Shown here one piece after another: positions 59,350-64,000 of a stretch of 64,000 bases of DNA. Source of the DNA: Chionoecetes opilio (lineage: Eukaryota > Arthropoda > Malacostraca > Decapoda > Majidae); contig JACEEZ010015376.1 of NCBI GenBank assembly GCA_016584305.1, positions 582,501-646,500 of the forward strand, in the 5' to 3' direction. Below the pieces are notes generated by a model. It saw only the letters and a list, made by a program, of their open reading frames with translations. It searched no databases and was not told the origin of the DNA. The translations under genes were made by a program, and so were the position numbers. Position 1 is the first letter of the stretch, and the number at the start of each line of letters is the position of its first letter.

Positions 59350-62300
59350 AATGGAAAATGTGTTTGGGAAAAAGGCCCAAAAAACGCTTTTGATCTTGAT
59401 GTTACAGGGGGCCCTTTTTTTCATGGCCAGGCCTTAAACCGGTGTTTCCGTAGTTTTGTTCTTTTCTTTTTTGGGGCGTAGAGTCTAGGGCCCTATTTCT
59501 CATAAAACCACATTCCCCCCAAAAATCTTTCACTTTTCCCAACATCCGTCCCCCTTGGCCCACCCCACCCCAAACAGCCCCATTAATAACATCCATTCTT
59601 TTTGGGCCCTTTTTAAAACCCCCTCTTTCTTTGTCACCCCCCTTTTCGGGTAAAAAACCCCCCCGGGTTTCATTTCCATTTTTCCCCGCTTAATTCTCAC
59701 ATTTTTGTATCACAGGGTTCCACTTTTTCACCCTCACCCAGCCCACACATCGGGCCCACATTTTGCTGCCTAAACTCGGACCATCTGGTTCCTTGCTTTG
59801 GGCCATCTAAGCAGGGTGTTCTGGCGGGAAGAAAAGGGTTTCGCCCCCCCGGGGGTTCCCATATTACCCATTTTCATACGGGGGGTGCCTTTTTCCCCTT
59901 TAACCCTTTCCCTAGTGTTTTTTTTTTGCTCCATCTTTTTTTCCATTTTACTCAGCCCCAAAATATTTTCACTACTCTAGGGTTTAAAGTTTTCCACTTT
60001 CTCAATAAAAATCAAGGCCTTTTTCCCCCTTTAAAACATTTTCCATTAATTACATTCGGTTTTCCATCTATCGTTGATAACCCACCAAAATCGCAACCCA
60101 TTCTTTCTCCCCTTTTTTGGAAATCGCTTCCCCCCTTTACTACTACATTCACCCCCACAAAAAAAACTTTTTCGTGCCAATCGGGCCCCTCCTTTCTTTC
60201 CCATTCTGATCTTAAAACGATTTTGCTTTCGAAGGGTCTCCCCCCTAAATTACTCCCCCCCATGTCCCCTTTTAAAAAACCCTTCAGTCGCTGCATATCG
60301 GGTGCATTCAGTGCCATTCTTGTTAATTTATTTTGCCCCCATTCCAATACTTCTATTTAAATCCTTTAAAAGCAATCCCCCCATACCATAAAAATGTTGG
60401 GCCCAGCCACTTTTTTCCACACTTCCCTAAAACACACATACTTGTTTGCCCTCACCCTTTGCCACCCCCCAAGCGCCCAACCCACTGTTGGCATGGTGAT
60501 TTTTAAGCCTTTGTTTTTCCCACATCCTTTGGGAAAAATAATCCCAAATCCCTGGGGATTGTTTTCACTAGTTTGTTCAAATTCATTTTCCCCCAGTCTC
60601 CATGTAGGTTTCGGCCCAATCCTCTGTTTTTATTTACTATCATCACCTTACTTTTCTCACGGCCTTAAATTTTTTACTCCAAAGTCTCCCCCATATTTTC
60701 ACCAAATCTAACAGGCTCGGGGTTTCCCTCGGCCGATAAATCATAACTACCTATCATCTGAATCCATTAAAAAGCTTTTTTTCTTTTCCTACCTCACCCC
60801 TGCATCCATTTTTCTAATCCTTACTGCCAGTTCCCAGTATAAAAACTAAAAAAGGTTTGGGGACAGAGTGCTCGTTTTGGGATTTTGTTTTGGGAGCACC
60901 CAGCAGATGTGTCAGTGAACCCCTTTGGTCCGGCGTTTTCCCACAATGAAATTTCTGTTGGGAGAAAAAGGGAAAAAGGGGGAAGAAAAACTAGGGATTT
61001 TTTTTCCCCCCCTTCCTCTTTGCACCCACTTTTAAAAAGGGGGGTCCCCCATCACGGGGGGCCCCCTGCCTCTCATGCCCCTCTCCAAAGGGTGCCCCCA
61101 AAGGGTTCTCCAAGAATTTTTTACACTCTCAACCCCACGACTGTCACCCCCCAACTCAGCCCCAAAAACCCCAGCGGGTTTACTCCATCCCCAATTTTCC
61201 TGTCTCTCATCTCTCGCCATTCTTCCACCCCGACCTCCCCTACCATACCCCCAAACCCATCTGTGTTCTAGCTTTTACTCATCCCTTCACATTCCAGCTT
61301 TAAAAGGGCTCCAGGGTTTCACCCAAACCCCGGTCAAAACCCCATTTTCAAACCCCTTGTTTGCCATCATTTTCCATCAAATACGACTTTTTACCTCCAG
61401 CGACTTTGTCCGGCTTGAAGAGTAGGTCCCCCCCATAGCCACCATATAAAAATTTAATACCCCCCCGGCTGGCCCCTTTCCCCGGGTTCCCATTCCAGTT
61501 TTTGTTTTCCCAAATTTTCCCCCTCAGCCATTTTTTTTCCCTTTCTTTTTCCACTCCCCCCTATTTTTTCCTTTTTGAATACGGGCCATACTCCCAGTTC
61601 ATCACTCCTGTCACAAACTTTCCCAGTTCACCTGTTCATTTTTCCCAATTTTTTACTGATTTTTTTCATCCACTTCCCATACATTTTCCCATTTCCCAAA
61701 CCCTTTGTTTGGCCCATTTGCTTTTCATCCATTCTTTGCGGGCTGATCGTCCCTAAGTCCTGCCTTTGCTATCCTCTCCCCCTGAACGGCCATCCCATGT
61801 CTCCTCTAATCGTTCCACTGCCACATACCTATTGGCCCTTAATGCATTCTCCCTGCTTGTTCTTTTTATTTCCCAAAACCCGTCCAATCCTTCCTAGACC
61901 ACCCCTTTTGTTTCCAGGCCATACAAAAGGGCTGGGGAGCCCCCCCTTTCCCATAGTCCTCCCCAAAACCTTCATACTTTTGGCCCGGGACATCTTGCCA
62001 CACTGCCTAGCCTTAAACCCCACGGGGTGGCTCTAGTTATCTCTCATTTTTAGTTTTTTTCACCCCTTTTATCTTTCCCCCCAAATCCCCGATACTTGAA
62101 ATTTTTGGGTTTCTTATTTCATTCCCCCCCCCACCATCCAAATCCGGGCATCATCAGAGTCACCCCCATTCCCCACCAACACTTGACTTTTCTCCTTACG
62201 GGAGCCTAACTTTAAAGTCCCTTCCAACTCAGTCACACCCATTCAGAAATTCTTGTAGCTCTTGGGGTTTTTTCACAAAAGGTCCCCCACATCATCGCAT

Positions 62301-64000
62301 ACATCAGTAACTCAACACTTCATCCCCCCCAAATTTTTCACACCCAGATGTACGTTTTCACTTAAACTGCCTTTTCCTAAACATATAAACCAAAATAGAG
62401 GAGAAAGGACACAGCCCTGTCTTTCTCCTCTCTTTTATTCACCCCCCATTTTCGAGGTCACCCATACTGAACTTGGCCTGTGTGTTTTCATTTCATTTCG
62501 TTAATTTTAAAACCTTCTCACTCATGCCCCAAACGTCTCCAATACCTTTAAAAGCTTCTCCTTTCCAACCCCTGTCATACGCTTTAAAAAACAGAAAAAG
62601 GTAGATAATTTTTTTTTTCCCTCCCTTTCCTTTTTCTCTCAATCACTTAACACTTAAAAAAACATATTGTCTCACCTCTCCCCGTCTTTTTTGAATCCAA
62701 ATTTGCCCCTTCACCCCTTTACCTTATTTTTTTCCACAACTTTAATAGTTTTCATTTAGGGACACCACAGAAAATCTTACATACCGTGTCCCCCATACCG
62801 CATTGGCCCGTAATTTTTTTCTCCTCCCTTTTTCCTTTGTCCTCCCTATGTATGAGGGTCACCTAAGCATTTCCCGGCACCAGGCACCCCTTTTCCCCTT
62901 TTTCCAAAATAGTCCAAAAAAACTAAAGCTTCCCTAATTTCTCCCTCCCTCCTCTCTATACAATTCACGGGTACCGCCCTTCCCCGGGGCCTTTTCCCTT
63001 TTTTTAGGGTTTCCCTTTCATACCTTCAATCTCATCCATTTAAATTTTTTATCCAATTTTCCCTATTTTCCTCCCCAAGGGTGACGTTTCCCCAAGTCAC
63101 TACAGGCCCCATTCACACCCCAATATCTTTCCAGGGGGGGCTTTTACAGCTCTGGCCATTTTCCTTTTTTTCCCTTAGTGACCCCCGCCAATTTTAACCC
63201 CTATTTTTCCCCACATTTTTTAGCTTTCTTTTTTTCCCCCCAAAAACTTATACCCTTCCCTACCTTCCCTTTCCCCCCTTTTTCCCTAAGTTCTCTGATC
63301 CCCTTTTCTCTTTCATCAATCTTGCCCCCTCAACCCAAAATTTACCTCCTTTTGCTTTTCTTATACTTTCCCCTGGCCCCTTTTATTTCCTTTTCTTTCA
63401 GCTTCACTGTTGACCCCATTTTTTTCCGACTCCTTTAAAATTCCCCATTGACTGTTTCCTTTTTTTTCCTGGGGCCCTTTTCGAAACTCATTGTTCCCCC
63501 AACTCTTTCCTTTTCCCCGCCCTTTTTTCTCTCTTTTCTTTTTCTGCCTATGCTCTCTTTTGGGCCCCTTTGTTAAGCTTCCTTAACAATCTCTCACCCA
63601 AACCCTTCTCTCCCCGCTTCCCCGTCCTTTATTTTCTCACCACTTCCGAAATAATCCCAGGTTTTGAATTTTTAAGTTTCCAACGTCCATTCCTCTCCTC
63701 TTTTTACGTTCAATCTTTTTTTCCCTTTAAACACTAATTTCTCCCTTACCCTGACGTTATGGTCACTCGCTACGTCGATTGTCCTTTCCTCATCCACCCA
63801 AAATACTTTTCACCCCTTTTCTAGGGCCCTTCCCGGTTTAAATAACTAAAGCAAGGCAGGATTTTATTCTCCCTTTCCCCTTTCCAAATTACTTTCCCTT
63901 TAGCCAGGGGCACATTTAAAATTTTAATTCATTTTTCCCTGCAAAGTCAAGCAGCAATTGGCCATTTTCCCTTTACTTCCTTCCCAAAACACCAAAAGGA
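59350..64000 (-). mobile_element. Error-rich remnant, probably a CR1/Jockey-type LINE on the minus strand
   Basis: The plus strand is T/C-rich with abnormal run lengths. On the minus strand 60347-60250 reads WGQNKLTRMALNAPDMQRLK and KGDMGG, and 61960-62020 reads AKSMKVLGRTMGKGGLP. Both recall the post-RT region (QNKxxRxALxAxRxxAxEAxRGDMGW) of crustacean LINEs, with frames broken every few dozen bases. I found no intact gene. Treat any single frame here as unreliable. Confidence 0.4.

Overview
The window is eukaryotic nuclear DNA, most probably from an arthropod and best matching a decapod crustacean. It is AT-rich and crowded with (TC)n/(GA)n microsatellites, minisatellites, 5'-truncated LINE 3' ends, MITEs, and short tracts of the arthropod-type TTAGG/CCTAA repeat. 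Genes have introns with GT-AG boundaries. No bacterial operon, rRNA gene, CRISPR array or complete virus was seen. The organism call is inference from repeat style and protein similarity.

The main gene is the condensin kleisin subunit NCAPH (CAP-H, barren), on the minus strand. Its 5' end is at about 25.34 kb and it runs leftwards past base 1. I could place exon 1 (25188-25337), exon 2 (24176-24361), exon 3 (23620-23712), exon 4 (19405-19578), two possible 51-nt mini-exons (18571-18621, 18352-18402), then 17860-18018, 16899-17007, 14258-14467, 10394-10597, about 4130-4187, 2881-2957 and 1132-1249. Splice phases agree at every junction except between the exons at 4.1 kb and 2.9 kb, where an exon is probably missing or unrecognised. 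The C-terminal exons lie outside the window. A GC-rich, intronless CCDC25-like (NFACT-R family) sequence is nested in the intron at 6.9-8.6 kb on the same strand. It has a poly(A) tract, a frameshift and an in-frame TAG, so it looks like a retrocopy.

The NCAPH introns show a striking pattern. Next to most exons the intron holds tandem or dispersed copies of that exon's own end, including the splice site (exons 1, 2, 4, 8, 9, 10, 11 and 12). Other intron content includes a 1.46-kb foldback element, a Tigger-like transposon nested in a piggyBac-like MITE, several hAT-type elements and many copies of one TTAA-flanked MITE family.

From 24.3 kb on there is a large direct duplication. Copy A (24.3-32.6 kb, continuing at 50.95-51.15 kb) and copy B (53.2-59.1 kb) share exon 1, the start of exon 2 and about 5 kb of upstream DNA. 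They differ by at least eight insertions with clean empty sites and by minisatellite length (about 24 versus 10 units). Copy A also carries about 18.4 kb absent from B, including a 14.7-kb array of a 24-bp minisatellite (34.4-49.1 kb). In copy B the NCAPH exon-2 reading frame breaks after 16 codons and continues, open, into a C2H2 zinc-finger array (52.34-53.2 kb, minus strand). This is a candidate chimeric gene, although the finger region carries two 1-nt deletions.

The core of the 24-bp array (about 38.9-48.6 kb) and the last 4.6 kb (59.35-64 kb) are full of homopolymer expansions and contractions. They look like poorly polished long-read sequence, so fine detail there is unreliable.
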